This document shows positions 15,959-25,214 of a stretch of DNA of 64,000 nt, one piece after another. Made by a program: the position numbers and the translations under genes. Positions within the stretch are counted from its first letter, which is position 1, and each line of letters opens with the position of its first letter. The DNA comes from Chitinophagales bacterium (GTDB taxonomy: Bacteria > Bacteroidota > Bacteroidia > Chitinophagales > Saprospiraceae): assembly GCA_017303475.1 (NCBI GenBank), contig JAFLBO010000011.1:62001-126000 (forward strand). Direction: 5' to 3'. The notes below the pieces were generated by a model. It had not been told where the DNA came from. It saw only the letters and a program-made list of their open reading frames with translations, and searched no databases.

Positions 15959-18111
15959 TCCTCCACAAAATACATCGCAATTTCGCCCTTATTCTTGGCC
16001 GGTAGTTTCCCACGGAAAGTACAGGGAACCTTATCCTTCACCTCTTCCCAGGTGGTTTGAGAAAGGTTGATCCTGCCTGGTTCGCTGCTTTGTTCCATTC
16101 GCGCGGCGGTGTTGACCGTATCTCCCCAGATGTCGTAAGCAAACTTGTGGCTGCCCACAACCCCTGCTACTACCGGACCGGTGTGTATGCCTATGCGCAT
16201 TTCGAAATATGGTTTTCCCTGGGCTATTTTACGCGCTGCCATATCGCGGATGGCTTGCTGCATCTCCAGCGCTGCCTTAACCGTATCCATGGCATGGGTT
16301 TCATTGGGCTCAGGCAGACCACCTGCACACATGTAGGCATCCCCGATGGTTTTGATTTTCTCCAGTTTGTGCCGTTCCATAATGGCATCGAAGGTGCGGA
16401 AATACTCATCAAGTTCTTTCACCAGAGCTTCCGGCGACATACTCTCTGCAATGCGGGTAAAGTTTTTGAAATCGCTGAAAAGAACCGTTACAGAAGCATA
16501 ATGCACGGGTTTTACCACACCTTCCGTTTTGAGTTCTTCGGCGGTTTTTTCCGGCAGAATGTTCTTAAGCAAGTTGTCGGCGCGTTGTTTTTCCCGCTCA
16601 ATGGCTTCATTTTTTGCCGTTAGTAATCGATTGGCGCGCGCGCGCAGGCGGTTGCGGCTGTAGAGCAGTCCTACCAGCAAAACCAGCAGTACGGCGCCAC
16701 CTAAAAGCGCGTTTCGGAAAGTGCGTGCATTGGCAAGTTCGGCTTCCCGGAGGGCTGTGGTTTGGCGTTCACGATCGAGCGCCAGTTGTTTTTCCTGCTC
16801 GCGGGTGAGCGCCTGTTGTGTTTCGATATTTTGGGAACGTTGCTCGTCAATGAGTTTGTAGCGCAGGTCGTTATACCGGGTCTGATACTCAAAAGCTTTC
16901 CGGTAATCTTTGGTGGCTTCATAATACCGGACATAATCCTTGTACGCGCCCATCAGCACATTACTGTTTCCGATCTCGGAGGCAATCGACTCACATTTTT
17001 GCAAATAACGCAAGGATTCCCGGAGCTTACCCTGCCTGAAAAGCACATCGTTCAGAGTATTGTAGGTTTCCATCAGGCCCGGTTCGTCTTCCAGTTCCAG
17101 GCGTATTTTTTCCGATTCTCGAAGGTATTTCAGGGCTTCATCAAACTGTTCCAGGTGTTTGTATGCATCTCCCAGATTGTTGCACACGTTGCCTACAGCC
17201 GACTGATCGTCCAGCTCACGGAAAATACTGAGCGCTTTGAGGTAATAGTCCACTGCCAGTCTGGAAGTATCCTGGTTGTCCATTTCATCCAACGCATTGC
17301 CCAGGTCGTTGTAACCATCAGCAATATCGAAGGGATCTCCCAGCTTTTCGCGCAGCCGGAGTGACTTTTCATACCATTCCCGGGCTTTGCTGAACTGATC
17401 CTGGTCAAAGCGATTATGCCCGATTTGGGTATAAATCTTGAACAAAGTGGCCAAATCGCCCCGGTTTTCCATTAATAGTCTGGCTTTATTGAGCTCGGAA
17501 AAGGCTTCCGGATAAGAACCGCCGGTAGACAATACCCCGCTGATGTTGGTATAGGCTCTCGCCATGCGCAGGGTGTCTTTGAGCGATTCGAATACACTCA
17601 GACTTTCCCGGTAGTACTGAATGGCCTTGGTAAGTTTGCCGGTGGACTCATATAGGTTGCCCAGGTTGGTCAGGCTGCGGCCTATACCACTTTGATCGCC
17701 CAGTTGTCGACGCAAATCCAGCGCTTTTTGGTAATATTCAAGCGCCAGCGAGTCATTTTCTCTGATTTCTTCCAAAATGCCCATGCCATTCCAGGCATTG
17801 GCTTCGCCTTTGGTGTATCCAAGTTGCCGGGCCAGTTCCAGTGCTTCCTGAAGCCGGATTTCTGCCACATTTGTCTCTGTTTCGGCAATTTCCCAGGCAT
17901 AATCGGTGAGCAGCGTAATGCGGTGGGTATCGTGTGGCGCTGTTTGCAACAGTTTAGCCAGTGAATCTGCCGTATTTTGTGCGTTGAGCGGAAGCAAACA
18001 GCAACAACTGCCCCAGAGCAGCAACTGCCTGAGCCAGGGGAAAATGGTGTATCTGTTGCCCGGTAAATTCACGCCGGCAAAAGTGGGATTATTTCCGGAT
18101 TTGTTGTTCAC
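15931..18111 (-). CDS. TPR-containing class III adenylate cyclase
   Basis: 726 residues. Start is a GTG at 18111; no in-frame ATG exists before the signal sequence (PWLRQLLLWGSCCCLLPLNAQ). After it come about eight tetratricopeptide repeats (roughly residues 60-400, e.g. ALEYYQKALDLRRQLGDQSGIGRSLTNLGNLYESTGKL), a charged coiled coil, one transmembrane helix (about 468-490) and a C-terminal class III cyclase domain. The metal-binding Asp is in VLFSDFKNFTRIAE, the adenine-selecting Lys is in KIKTIGDAYMCAGG, and the late motif is YDIWGDTVNTAARM, so ATP is the expected substrate. The layout places the TPR sensor outside the inner membrane and the catalytic domain in the cytoplasm, a common Bacteroidota arrangement. 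Confidence 0.93.
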   Translation of the reverse strand: MNNKSGNNPTFAGVNLPGNRYTIFPWLRQLLLWGSCCCLLPLNAQNTADSLAKLLQTAPHDTHRITLLTDYAWEIAETETNVAEIRLQEALELARQLGYTKGEANAWNGMGILEEIRENDSLALEYYQKALDLRRQLGDQSGIGRSLTNLGNLYESTGKLTKAIQYYRESLSVFESLKDTLRMARAYTNISGVLSTGGSYPEAFSELNKARLLMENRGDLATLFKIYTQIGHNRFDQDQFSKAREWYEKSLRLREKLGDPFDIADGYNDLGNALDEMDNQDTSRLAVDYYLKALSIFRELDDQSAVGNVCNNLGDAYKHLEQFDEALKYLRESEKIRLELEDEPGLMETYNTLNDVLFRQGKLRESLRYLQKCESIASEIGNSNVLMGAYKDYVRYYEATKDYRKAFEYQTRYNDLRYKLIDEQRSQNIETQQALTREQEKQLALDRERQTTALREAELANARTFRNALLGGAVLLVLLVGLLYSRNRLRARANRLLTAKNEAIEREKQRADNLLKNILPEKTAEELKTEGVVKPVHYASVTVLFSDFKNFTRIAESMSPEALVKELDEYFRTFDAIMERHKLEKIKTIGDAYMCAGGLPEPNETHAMDTVKAALEMQQAIRDMAARKIAQGKPYFEMRIGIHTGPVVAGVVGSHKFAYDIWGDTVNTAARMEQSSEPGRINLSQTTWEEVKDKVPCTFRGKLPAKNKGEIAMYFVEDHLNGFPKS

Positions 18112-18196
18112 CCGTTTGCATTTGCCAACACTCTAATCAATTCCTAATTGCGCATTCCTGCGGGCTTTTCGACCTTTGTACCGGTATTCATTACTC

Positions 18197-19342
18197 ATGA
18201 AAAAACTATTTTATTTTGGCATTATTGGCCTTTTCCTTTTTGAACTGTTCAACGTTTATTTCATCATGCCCATGCCCGGCAGTCAGCGTATGGACAGTCT
18301 GGACTGGGCTTATTGGCTGTACACATACAGGTGGCTGTTTCGGGGCGTATTGTTGGGCTTGTGTTTGATTGGCGCCAGATCTGCCTGGACAGCGCACGGA
18401 TGGAAGTCACTGCTCGCTTTGCTGCCATTAGGCGGTGCCGTGTATATGTTCAATATGGTCATGGCAGCCGATCATATGTTTTATCAGCCCGCCACGCTGA
18501 TTATGGCAGACGCTACGTCCAACAAGGTGCCCTTAAACAAACTGGTATTGGGCATAAGTCTGAACGGTGCTGAAAAAGCCTATCCTATTCAGTTTTTAGG
18601 CTATCACCACCAGGTGTTGGACACCCTTGGAGGGAAACCAGTAATGGTAACCTATTGTACAGTATGCAGAACCGGAAGGGCATATTCCCCAGTGGTAAAC
18701 GGACATGCGGAGTCGTTCCGACTGGTGGGTATGGATCATTTTAATGCCATGTTTGAGGATGCCACCACTGGTAGCTGGTGGCGTCAGGCTACCGGAGAAG
18801 CAGTGGCAGGGCCACTCAAAGGGCAGGTGTTGCCGGAAATACCCAGCGAACAAACCAGCCTGGAAACCTGGCTAAAATGGCATCCGCAGAGTCTGGTGAT
18901 GCAGCGCGATCCGGAATTTCAGGAAGAATACGACAGCATGGATACCTATGATCTGGGTATTGGAAGGGGCAAGCTCACAAGAACTGATACCGCTTCCTGG
19001 CAGGATAAATCCTGGGTAGTGGGCATTTCCATTGACGATAAAAATGCCAAGGCATACGACTGGAACCGGTTGAAAAAGGAACGAATTATCCACGATCAGA
19101 TTGGGAACAACCCGGTTTTAGTGGTGATGGGTTCAGACAATGTGAGTTTTCTGGCGTTTAAGCGTCGGAATAATCAGCAACCGTTTATATTACAACATGA
19201 TACGCTGCTGTTGCAAGATAAAGCCTGGAACCTGCTAGGGCAGCCACTCACACCCGAAACAGAGGCTTTAACGAGAGTATCCGCATGGCAGGAGTTCTGG
19301 CATAGCTGGAAAACCTTTCATCTGTATACGGCGAAATATTAA
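18197..19342 (+). CDS. DUF3179 membrane-anchored protein
   Basis: About 381 residues from the ATG at 18197 (MKKLFYFGIIGLFLFELFNVYF). Three hydrophobic helices in the first 110 residues are followed by a DUF3179 domain: KAYPIQFLGYHHQVLDTLGGKPVMVTYCTVCRTGRAYSPVV, with the conserved T-Y-C-x-x-C motif, then SFRLVGMDHFNAMFEDATTGSWWRQATGEAVAGPLKG. The family is widespread but has no known activity; the Cys pair suggests redox or metal chemistry. A promoter-like GACCTTTG is at 18171-18178. The gene is divergent from the adenylate cyclase, 85 bp apart. Confidence 0.85.
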   Translation: MKKLFYFGIIGLFLFELFNVYFIMPMPGSQRMDSLDWAYWLYTYRWLFRGVLLGLCLIGARSAWTAHGWKSLLALLPLGGAVYMFNMVMAADHMFYQPATLIMADATSNKVPLNKLVLGISLNGAEKAYPIQFLGYHHQVLDTLGGKPVMVTYCTVCRTGRAYSPVVNGHAESFRLVGMDHFNAMFEDATTGSWWRQATGEAVAGPLKGQVLPEIPSEQTSLETWLKWHPQSLVMQRDPEFQEEYDSMDTYDLGIGRGKLTRTDTASWQDKSWVVGISIDDKNAKAYDWNRLKKERIIHDQIGNNPVLVVMGSDNVSFLAFKRRNNQQPFILQHDTLLLQDKAWNLLGQPLTPETEALTRVSAWQEFWHSWKTFHLYTAKY

Positions 19343-19441
19343 GGGCTGCGGGCTGAAATAATTGTTCATTAACCATCAGGGGAAATATGGTTTGATTTCC
19401 AAATTCCAGTACCTTAGCGGCAAATTTTCGCTAAACTGATT

Positions 19442-21814
19442 ATGCTGAACAAACGCATTCGTAAAGTTGCCGTTCTTGGCTCCGGTCTTATGGGTACCGG
19501 AATAGCTGCTCATCTGGCCGGTTGTGGCCTGGAAGTCATGTTGCTCGACCTCCCGACTGAGGGCGGAAATCGAAACAAAATCGCTGCAGATTCATTGGCT
19601 AACGCCCTGAAAGCCAAACCTGCGCCCTTTTACGATAACAAGTTTGCCGGCAGGATTACTGTTGGCAACTTCGACAATGATTTTCCGAAAATCAAGGACT
19701 GCGACTGGGTTATTGAGGTAGTGGTAGAGCGTTTGGACATTAAAAAACAGATCTACGAAAAAGTAGATCAGTACCGGTCTAAAGGTTCCCTGATCACCTC
19801 CAATACTTCCGGCATTCCCATTCATTTGATGGCGGAAGGCAGGAGCGAAGATTTCCGCAAAAACTTCTGTGGCACCCACTTTTTCAATCCGGTGCGCTAT
19901 ATGCGACTGCTGGAAGTGATACCTACGGCAGACACCAATCCGGAGGTGGTGGATTTTTTCATGCATTACGGAGATGTCATTTTGGGCAAACAAACCGTGT
20001 TGTGCAAAGACACCCCGGCATTCATTGCCAACAGGGTTGGGGTGTATGCCATGGCCAAAATATTCCAGCTCACCCATGAACTTGGGCTGGGCATTGATAC
20101 TGCAGATGCCCTAACCGGACCGGCTATTGGCCGGCCTAAAACCGGCACTTTCCGTTTGGCCGATCTGGTAGGCATGGATACCGCCGTGCATGTAATCAAT
20201 GGTATGAAACAGAACTGCCCGGACGACGAGCAGATCTCGAAAATGAACGTTCCGAAGTTCTTGAACTTCCTGGTGGAGAACAAGTTCTTTGGCAACAAAT
20301 CAGGCCAGGGTTTTTACAAAAAAACGGGCGAAAAAGACGTGAAAGGCAGGCCCGTTATTCTGGCACTCAACCTGGAAACCCTGGAATACGCCCCATCCCA
20401 AAAGGAAAAACTGCCAATTCTGGATACCCTGAAGCAGATTGAGGAATTACCTCGCAGGATGAAAGCCATTTTTAATGGCGCTGACAAGGGTGCAGAGATG
20501 CTGCAAAAGTCGTTTCTGGGCTTGTTTGCCTATGTATCCAACCGGGTTCCGGAAATTTCCAATACAGTTTACGCCATTGACGATGCCCTGCGCGCCGGGT
20601 TTGCCTGGGAGGTAGGTCCGTTCCAGTACTGGGATATGGCCGGAGTAGCGGAGTGTGTGGAGCGCGCCGAAAAACAAGGCGAAAGCATTGCGGCCTGGGT
20701 GAAGGAGATGCTGGCTGCGGGCCACCAATCTTTTTACAAAACCGAAGGGGGTAAACGTCTGTGTTACAACCCGTTATCCAAACAATACGAAGCACTGCCT
20801 GGAGGAGAAGCATTTGTCATTCTGGATACCTACCGGACACAAAAACCGGTTTACACCAATTCGGAATGTACCCTCCATGATCTGGGCGATGGTGTGTTGT
20901 GTCTGGAATTTCATTCCAAAATGAACGCCATTGGAGAAGGCATTTTGCGTGGCATCAACGATTCCATACAGATTGCAGAGGAACAAGGCTGGAAAGGTAT
21001 TGTGATAGGCAACAACGCCCAGCAGTTCACGGTAGGAGCCAACCTGATGATGGTGGCCATGATGGCCTATGAGCAAAACTGGGATGAGCTGAATATGGCC
21101 ACCAATGTGTTTCAGCAAACCTCTATGCGTATCCGTTATTCCGCTATTCCGGTGGTGATTGCCACGCAGGGGTATGTATTTGGCGGCGGCTGTGAGTTTT
21201 CCATGCACGCAGATTCGGTGGTGGCAGCGGCGGAGACTTATATGGGATTGGTAGAGGTAGGTGTGGGCCTGCTGCCTGGCGGCGGTGGCACCAAGGAATT
21301 TGCCGTGCGTTTGTCTGACGAAATAACCCGCGAAGGTGATGTGCAAATTCCGCGTTTGATAGACAAGTTCAAAACCATTGCTACCGCTCAGGTGGCCACT
21401 TCTGCATACGAAGCCTTCAATTATGGCTACCTGATGCAGAATAAAGACATGGTGGTGCACAATACCGCCCGCAACATCAGTGAGGGCAAAAAGAAAGTGC
21501 TGGAACTGGCAGACAACTACATTAAACCTATTCCGCGTAAGGATGTTTACGTGTTGGGCCGCACAGGTTTAGGCGCCTTGTATGTGGCTGCCCACTCCCT
21601 GAAGCTGGGTCATTACGCCAGCGAGCACGACATTAAAATTGCCCAAAAAGTAGCCTGGGTATTGTGTGGCGGCGATCTGACGAGTCCACAAACCGTTAGC
21701 GAGCAATACCTGCTCGACATTGAGCGCGAGGCATTTTTGTCGCTCTGTGGTGAACAAAAAACCCTGGAACGGATACAGTTTATGCTGGAGAATGGCAAAC
21801 CATTGCGGAATTAA
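19442..21814 (+). CDS. Fused 3-hydroxyacyl-CoA dehydrogenase / enoyl-CoA hydratase
   Basis: 790 residues with two steps of beta-oxidation in one chain. The N-terminal NAD-binding fold has GSGLMGTGIAAHLAGCGLEV (GxGxxG) and the dehydrogenase signature CGTHFFNPVRYMRLLEVIP; a second dehydrogenase-type segment follows. The C-terminal crotonase domain (from about residue 480) has the oxyanion-hole regions HSKMNAIGEG and NNAQQFTVGANL and the motif GGGCEFSMHADSVVAAAETYMGLVEVGVGLLPGGGGTKEF. This dehydrogenase-first order differs from E. coli FadB (hydratase first) and is the FadJ/FadB-like type common in Bacteroidota. A TACCTTAG box is at 19410-19417. No thiolase gene is adjacent. Confidence 0.93.
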   Translation: MLNKRIRKVAVLGSGLMGTGIAAHLAGCGLEVMLLDLPTEGGNRNKIAADSLANALKAKPAPFYDNKFAGRITVGNFDNDFPKIKDCDWVIEVVVERLDIKKQIYEKVDQYRSKGSLITSNTSGIPIHLMAEGRSEDFRKNFCGTHFFNPVRYMRLLEVIPTADTNPEVVDFFMHYGDVILGKQTVLCKDTPAFIANRVGVYAMAKIFQLTHELGLGIDTADALTGPAIGRPKTGTFRLADLVGMDTAVHVINGMKQNCPDDEQISKMNVPKFLNFLVENKFFGNKSGQGFYKKTGEKDVKGRPVILALNLETLEYAPSQKEKLPILDTLKQIEELPRRMKAIFNGADKGAEMLQKSFLGLFAYVSNRVPEISNTVYAIDDALRAGFAWEVGPFQYWDMAGVAECVERAEKQGESIAAWVKEMLAAGHQSFYKTEGGKRLCYNPLSKQYEALPGGEAFVILDTYRTQKPVYTNSECTLHDLGDGVLCLEFHSKMNAIGEGILRGINDSIQIAEEQGWKGIVIGNNAQQFTVGANLMMVAMMAYEQNWDELNMATNVFQQTSMRIRYSAIPVVIATQGYVFGGGCEFSMHADSVVAAAETYMGLVEVGVGLLPGGGGTKEFAVRLSDEITREGDVQIPRLIDKFKTIATAQVATSAYEAFNYGYLMQNKDMVVHNTARNISEGKKKVLELADNYIKPIPRKDVYVLGRTGLGALYVAAHSLKLGHYASEHDIKIAQKVAWVLCGGDLTSPQTVSEQYLLDIEREAFLSLCGEQKTLERIQFMLENGKPLRN

Positions 21815-21816
21815 TG

Positions 21817-21824
21817 TATCTTTG
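21817..21824 (+). promoter_or_regulatory. -7 box of the toxin-antitoxin pair
   Basis: TATCTTTG, a perfect TAnnTTTG match, 3 bp after the stop of the upstream gene and 18 bp before the antitoxin ATG at 21843. I find no good -33 box at the usual distance, so it may be weak or need a factor. Confidence 0.5.
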
Positions 21825-21842
21825 GACATTGAATGATGCATT

Positions 21843-22157
21843 ATGGGTAATTTGATCATCCCTGATACTGTTTTTGAGCAACTTAAGATATCTCCAGCGG
21901 AATTACGACTGGAGATAGCAGTATATTTATGGAACTCTAAGCGACTTGATTTCACACAGGCATGTGAATTTGCAGGCATTCAACCTGATTTATTCAGAAA
22001 AATCCTTCTGAATAAAAGTCACATTCTTTTGAACCCTGAGACTTCAAAGGATAATCATTTTCTCCATGAAATACTTGGGGCAATGGATGATGTTACAGGG
22101 GATGAACTGGAATCTGTTACATCCAATGAGTTTCAAGCAATTGAAGGCGAATGGTAG
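21843..22157 (+). CDS. UPF0175-family protein, predicted antitoxin
   Basis: A 104-residue protein. Its first half fits UPF0175: PAELRLEIAVYLWNSKRLDFTQACEFAGIQPDLFRKIL, the short helix-turn-helix-like segment of this family. The second half (about 45 residues, acidic, ending SNEFQAIEGEW) is the probable toxin-binding tail. It overlaps the next gene by 7 bp, and that gene encodes a PIN nuclease, the standard order for a type II toxin-antitoxin operon (antitoxin first, overlapping). It probably neutralises the nuclease and represses its own promoter. Assignment as antitoxin rests on context and family. Confidence 0.82.
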   Translation: MGNLIIPDTVFEQLKISPAELRLEIAVYLWNSKRLDFTQACEFAGIQPDLFRKILLNKSHILLNPETSKDNHFLHEILGAMDDVTGDELESVTSNEFQAIEGEW

Positions 22158-22537
22158 GGGTATTTGATACCAATATCCTGGTGGACTTACTCAGAAACCA
22201 ACGAGAAGCTCCACGGAAAATTCTGGATTATACAGAAATTTATATTCCTGCTACTGTTGCTGGTGAGTTGCTTTTTGGAGCTAAGTTATCCTCCAGGCCA
22301 TTGGAAAGCACTGATAAGGTGCTGTTACTCCTTCAAAAATCCACTATAATTGAAGCCAACCTTCAGGTAGCAGATGCATACGCTTCCATTCGACACCATC
22401 TGAAGGTGAAAGGGACTCCCATTCCCGAGAACGACATCTGGATTGCTGCTTCTGCCTTTACCTATGATTTACCGCTTATAACACGCGACAATCATTTCTC
22501 ACAAATTGACTTTTTGAAGGTTGAGTACTGGGACTAA
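22151..22537 (+). CDS. vapC: PIN-domain ribonuclease toxin (VapC type)
   Basis: 128 residues. The four conserved acidic residues of a PIN nuclease are present: D6 (FDTN), E39 (TVAGELLFG), D95 (PENDIWIAA) and D113 (ITRDNHF). The protein is full length, so it is probably active. PIN toxins of type II systems cut RNA, usually tRNA or rRNA, with Mg2+. The start overlaps the UPF0175 gene by 7 bp, which suggests translational coupling. The pair is compact, with its own -7 box at 21817, and sits between housekeeping genes, as mobile toxin-antitoxin pairs often do. Confidence 0.92.
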   Translation: MVGVFDTNILVDLLRNQREAPRKILDYTEIYIPATVAGELLFGAKLSSRPLESTDKVLLLLQKSTIIEANLQVADAYASIRHHLKVKGTPIPENDIWIAASAFTYDLPLITRDNHFSQIDFLKVEYWD

Positions 22538-22555
22538 ATTTCTTTTAGCAAGCCT

Positions 22556-23122
22556 ATGACTAACCCAATCGCCCATTTCCTTTCCACCCTTGGCCATCCT
22601 TTTGTTCTATTGCCTTTGGCGCTTGCTTTTCTTTCTGTAAAGCGGGTTGGTTTTGAGCATGCCTGGCCTACGCTGGCTGCCATTTGCGGAAGTCTGGCGG
22701 TGATGGGAATTTTTCTGTTTTTTAGAAAAAAACAGGGAAAAATATCCAATTGGGATGTCTCTACACGCAGCGAACGTTCACGAAATATTTACCAGCCAAT
22801 CCTGTTTTTGGTATTGATGGTAGCGGTGTTGTTGTATATATTTAAGCAGCCGTTTTGGGGAGAAACCTTGTTTTTTGGCTTGATGATGTTAACCTGCTAT
22901 GCCATCAATGCCCGGTTGAAAATTTCGCAACACACCTTAATGGTATTCTACCTCAGTATGCTGCTTCTTGATGCCGATCTCTACATTGGCATTCCGGTGC
23001 TCATCCTGGCGCCGTTGGTGGGGTGGTCGAGAGTAGTATTGGGGCGGCATCAAACGCCTGAGGTTTTAGCCGGCGCTGTGGTGGGAGCCATTTTTGGCGC
23101 CTTGCAAAACTGGATTTTTTAA
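22556..23122 (+). CDS. PAP2-like membrane protein
   Basis: 188 residues, five or six hydrophobic helices. The C-terminal part GWSRVVLGRHQTPEVLAGAVVGAIFG matches the last PAP2 phosphatase motif (SRVxxGxH), with the catalytic His in GRH. The middle motif, usually SGH, reads KISQHT here and the first motif (KxxxxxxRP) is degenerate as GKISNWDVSTRSERSRN. It is therefore a divergent PAP2-family member that may or may not be an active lipid phosphatase. It is followed 9 bp later by a UbiA-like gene, so the two may act together in lipid or isoprenoid metabolism; that is inference. Confidence 0.65.
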   Translation: MTNPIAHFLSTLGHPFVLLPLALAFLSVKRVGFEHAWPTLAAICGSLAVMGIFLFFRKKQGKISNWDVSTRSERSRNIYQPILFLVLMVAVLLYIFKQPFWGETLFFGLMMLTCYAINARLKISQHTLMVFYLSMLLLDADLYIGIPVLILAPLVGWSRVVLGRHQTPEVLAGAVVGAIFGALQNWIF

Positions 23123-23131
23123 GATTTACGC

Positions 23132-23896
23132 ATGGACCGGTTCCGACAAATATGCGCCATGATCTGGATTGCCGTTTGTGCCATAGCCATGCTGGAACAA
23201 ACCCGAATATTGCTGGGAATACCCGTGAGCATTTCCTGGCTGGAGGTATTTGTGTTTTGCGGGACCATACTTGGGTATCATTTTAACCATCCTGTGAAAA
23301 GCCTCAGATACCTTGCCTGGAGCATGGTTATTCCGGCGGCTTTGGGATTTTGGTTTTCGGACCTGCCATTTTGGGTAATGGTTACGCCTGCACTGGGCTG
23401 GCTGGGCTATTACGGGTTTGAACAAAACGGAAAAACAGGTTTGAGAAACCGCATGTGGGCCAAACCGATCACGGTAGCGCTAACCTGGGCCTGGGTGACA
23501 GTGGTGTTCCCAGCCTATGCTGATGCGCAGAGCCCGTTTGGCTTTATGTTTATTGAGCGGAGTCTTTTCATCTTTGCCCTGGCACTGGCATACGATCAAA
23601 GCGATGTTGCGTATGATCAAACCCAGGGCTTTGGCACCCTGGCTATGTCGCTGGGGCGAACCCGCACCTTAGTACTGATTTATGGATGTATGCTGGCATC
23701 TGGCATGGCGGCCTTCGGCCAACAATACGCCGCCAGACACCTGCTTGGGATTTGGATAGCCCTGGCCATTGGCTCGATTTGGCTGCGCACCATACTCCAT
23801 AAACCTCAGTGGTATAGGTGGCATAAACCGATGATAGATGGGGTGATGGTTATGGAGTGTTTGAGTGTGGGAGTGTTTGAGTGTTTGAGTGTTTGA
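23132..23896 (+). CDS. UbiA-like membrane protein with repeat-derived C-terminus
   Basis: About 254 residues and seven to eight helices. The best motif is YDQSDVAYDQTQGFGTLAMSLGRTRTLVLIY, which resembles the second Asp-rich loop of UbiA prenyltransferases (DxxxDxxxGxxTLA). The first Asp-rich motif (NDxxD) is not visible, so prenyl transfer is doubtful. The last 14 residues (MECLSVGVFECLSV) and the stop codon come from a GTTTGAGT-type repeat that continues into the intergenic region. The original end of the gene has probably been replaced or extended. It lies 9 bp downstream of the PAP2-like gene, likely one transcript. Confidence 0.6.
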   Translation: MDRFRQICAMIWIAVCAIAMLEQTRILLGIPVSISWLEVFVFCGTILGYHFNHPVKSLRYLAWSMVIPAALGFWFSDLPFWVMVTPALGWLGYYGFEQNGKTGLRNRMWAKPITVALTWAWVTVVFPAYADAQSPFGFMFIERSLFIFALALAYDQSDVAYDQTQGFGTLAMSLGRTRTLVLIYGCMLASGMAAFGQQYAARHLLGIWIALAIGSIWLRTILHKPQWYRWHKPMIDGVMVMECLSVGVFECLSV

Positions 23897-23997
23897 GTTT
23901 GCGTTCGGCTTGGTATTTTATCGTTTGGTTTCACGAGATACCCAGCCAAACGCAAACTCAAACACTCAGGCACTCAAACACTCAGGCACTCTGCTCT
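23853..23997. repeat. GTTTGAGT inverted-repeat element between convergent genes
   Basis: Left arm: repeated GAGTGTTTGA units (23853-23900) then GTTTGCGTT-x-GGCT-x-GGTAT. Right arm: the complement, GATACCcAGCCaAACGCAAAC then CTCAAACACTC units (about 23936-23996). The element contains the stop codons of both flanking convergent genes (23894-23896 and 23982-23984). Confidence 0.85.
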
Positions 23998-25205
23998 ACG
24001 TAATCCTGCAGATAGGCAAACTCCTCCGTCAATTGGCCGTTTTCGGCGATCATGCCGCGGCAAATGGCCGGACTTTGGCGTCCTTTGAGTAGTTCAGGGA
24101 GAATACGTTCCAGCAATTGGCGACCAAAAAAGGCGGAAGCATCTCTGGGAAGTTCGGAAGGAAGATTATCGATGGTCATCATATCCACTCCGTTGGGTTG
24201 ATAGGCTGGTATTTCCTGTCCGGTTTCAGGATTGAATCCATACACCGGATCGGCTATTTTTGTAGCACGGATGGTGCTGGGCACGGAAGACTGCGGCATG
24301 ATATCGCAAGTGATATCAGCAATAACCCGGATCTTGAAATCCGGACGCAGCATATCTTCCTGAGTAAAAAACATGGGCGCTTTTTTGTCGTAAAAAATGC
24401 CGTTCATGAAGATATCTGTGCAACACCAGAAACGCTCAAAAGTGCTTTCATATTCATCTCCGTGAGCATAAAAATGCGCCTTATCGAAAGGTTTACCTGC
24501 CTTGTGCTGCACATAATCTGCGGCCTGGAGTTGGGTAAAGACGGCGTGATCGAAGGTTTTAGTCAGGTATTCTTCCGGCGTTACCTGTTTGATGCCCATG
24601 TCTTTGAGGTTTTTGGCTGCTCCGGTCGACACCCGTCCACCGCCGGTGAGCACGATGCGCAGGGCTGGAAGTTGGAGTTTTTCATACACTTCCAGTACTT
24701 CGGCATAATCATGACTCTGGAATAAACGCGGCAGGTGGAAATCGCCGGTGCGTTGGGCCCAGGTCCACATACCATTGTGCGCGCCAACAATGCCGGCATA
24801 AAAGCCGAAGGCAATGAGTCGCTCGCCGTTATCGTTGGTAAGCACTTCGTAATCAATGAGTCGGATTTTTTTCTCCAACACGGCTTGCAGCAAAGCGCGG
24901 TTATAGGGTTGTTTTTTGATAGTGTGTGAGAAAAACAGGTATGTTTTTCCCGGGATCAGTTTTTCGATGGGCACTTCTTTGACCCCCAGGAGGATATCGC
25001 AATCAGACAAATCGTTTTGCAGGTGAATGCCGTGTTTGGTGAATTCCTCGTCTTTGAAGCAACGAATGGGCGAGGGTTCTACCACAACACGAACGGGGAG
25101 TTCTACCTGGGCTTCGGCGCATTGTTCCGGTGTGAGTGGCACGCGGGAATCTGGTGGGACTTTGCCTTCTCTGATGATTCCGATTTTAATGGTTGAATTT
25201 GGCAC
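23982..25205 (-). CDS. Lys1/alanine-dehydrogenase-like NAD(P)-dependent oxidoreductase
   Basis: 407 residues. The N-terminal AlaDh/PNT domain starts IGIIREGKVPPDSRVPLTPEQC and has DILLGVKEVPIEKLIPGKTYLFFSHTIKKQPYNRALLQAVLEKKIRLIDYEVL, which is typical of lysine-forming saccharopine dehydrogenase (Lys1-like) proteins of Bacteroidota. A nucleotide-binding Gly motif (VLTGGGRVSTGAAKNL) and ITCDIMPQSSVPSTIRATKIADPVYGF follow. The likely reaction is NAD+-dependent oxidation of a secondary amine such as saccharopine, but the exact substrate is not certain. Its promoter (TACCTTTG, 25345-25338) lies 130 bp upstream with a repeat-derived hairpin in the leader. The stop codon lies in the GTTTGAGT element. 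Confidence 0.8.
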   Translation of the reverse strand: MPNSTIKIGIIREGKVPPDSRVPLTPEQCAEAQVELPVRVVVEPSPIRCFKDEEFTKHGIHLQNDLSDCDILLGVKEVPIEKLIPGKTYLFFSHTIKKQPYNRALLQAVLEKKIRLIDYEVLTNDNGERLIAFGFYAGIVGAHNGMWTWAQRTGDFHLPRLFQSHDYAEVLEVYEKLQLPALRIVLTGGGRVSTGAAKNLKDMGIKQVTPEEYLTKTFDHAVFTQLQAADYVQHKAGKPFDKAHFYAHGDEYESTFERFWCCTDIFMNGIFYDKKAPMFFTQEDMLRPDFKIRVIADITCDIMPQSSVPSTIRATKIADPVYGFNPETGQEIPAYQPNGVDMMTIDNLPSELPRDASAFFGRQLLERILPELLKGRQSPAICRGMIAENGQLTEEFAYLQDYVEQSA

Positions 25206-25214
25206 AGTGGGCGG

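Noticed and set aside
21843..22537. Phage or plasmid fragment around the toxin-antitoxin pair
   Set aside because: No integrase, phage or plasmid gene nearby; the flanking genes are ordinary chromosomal ones.
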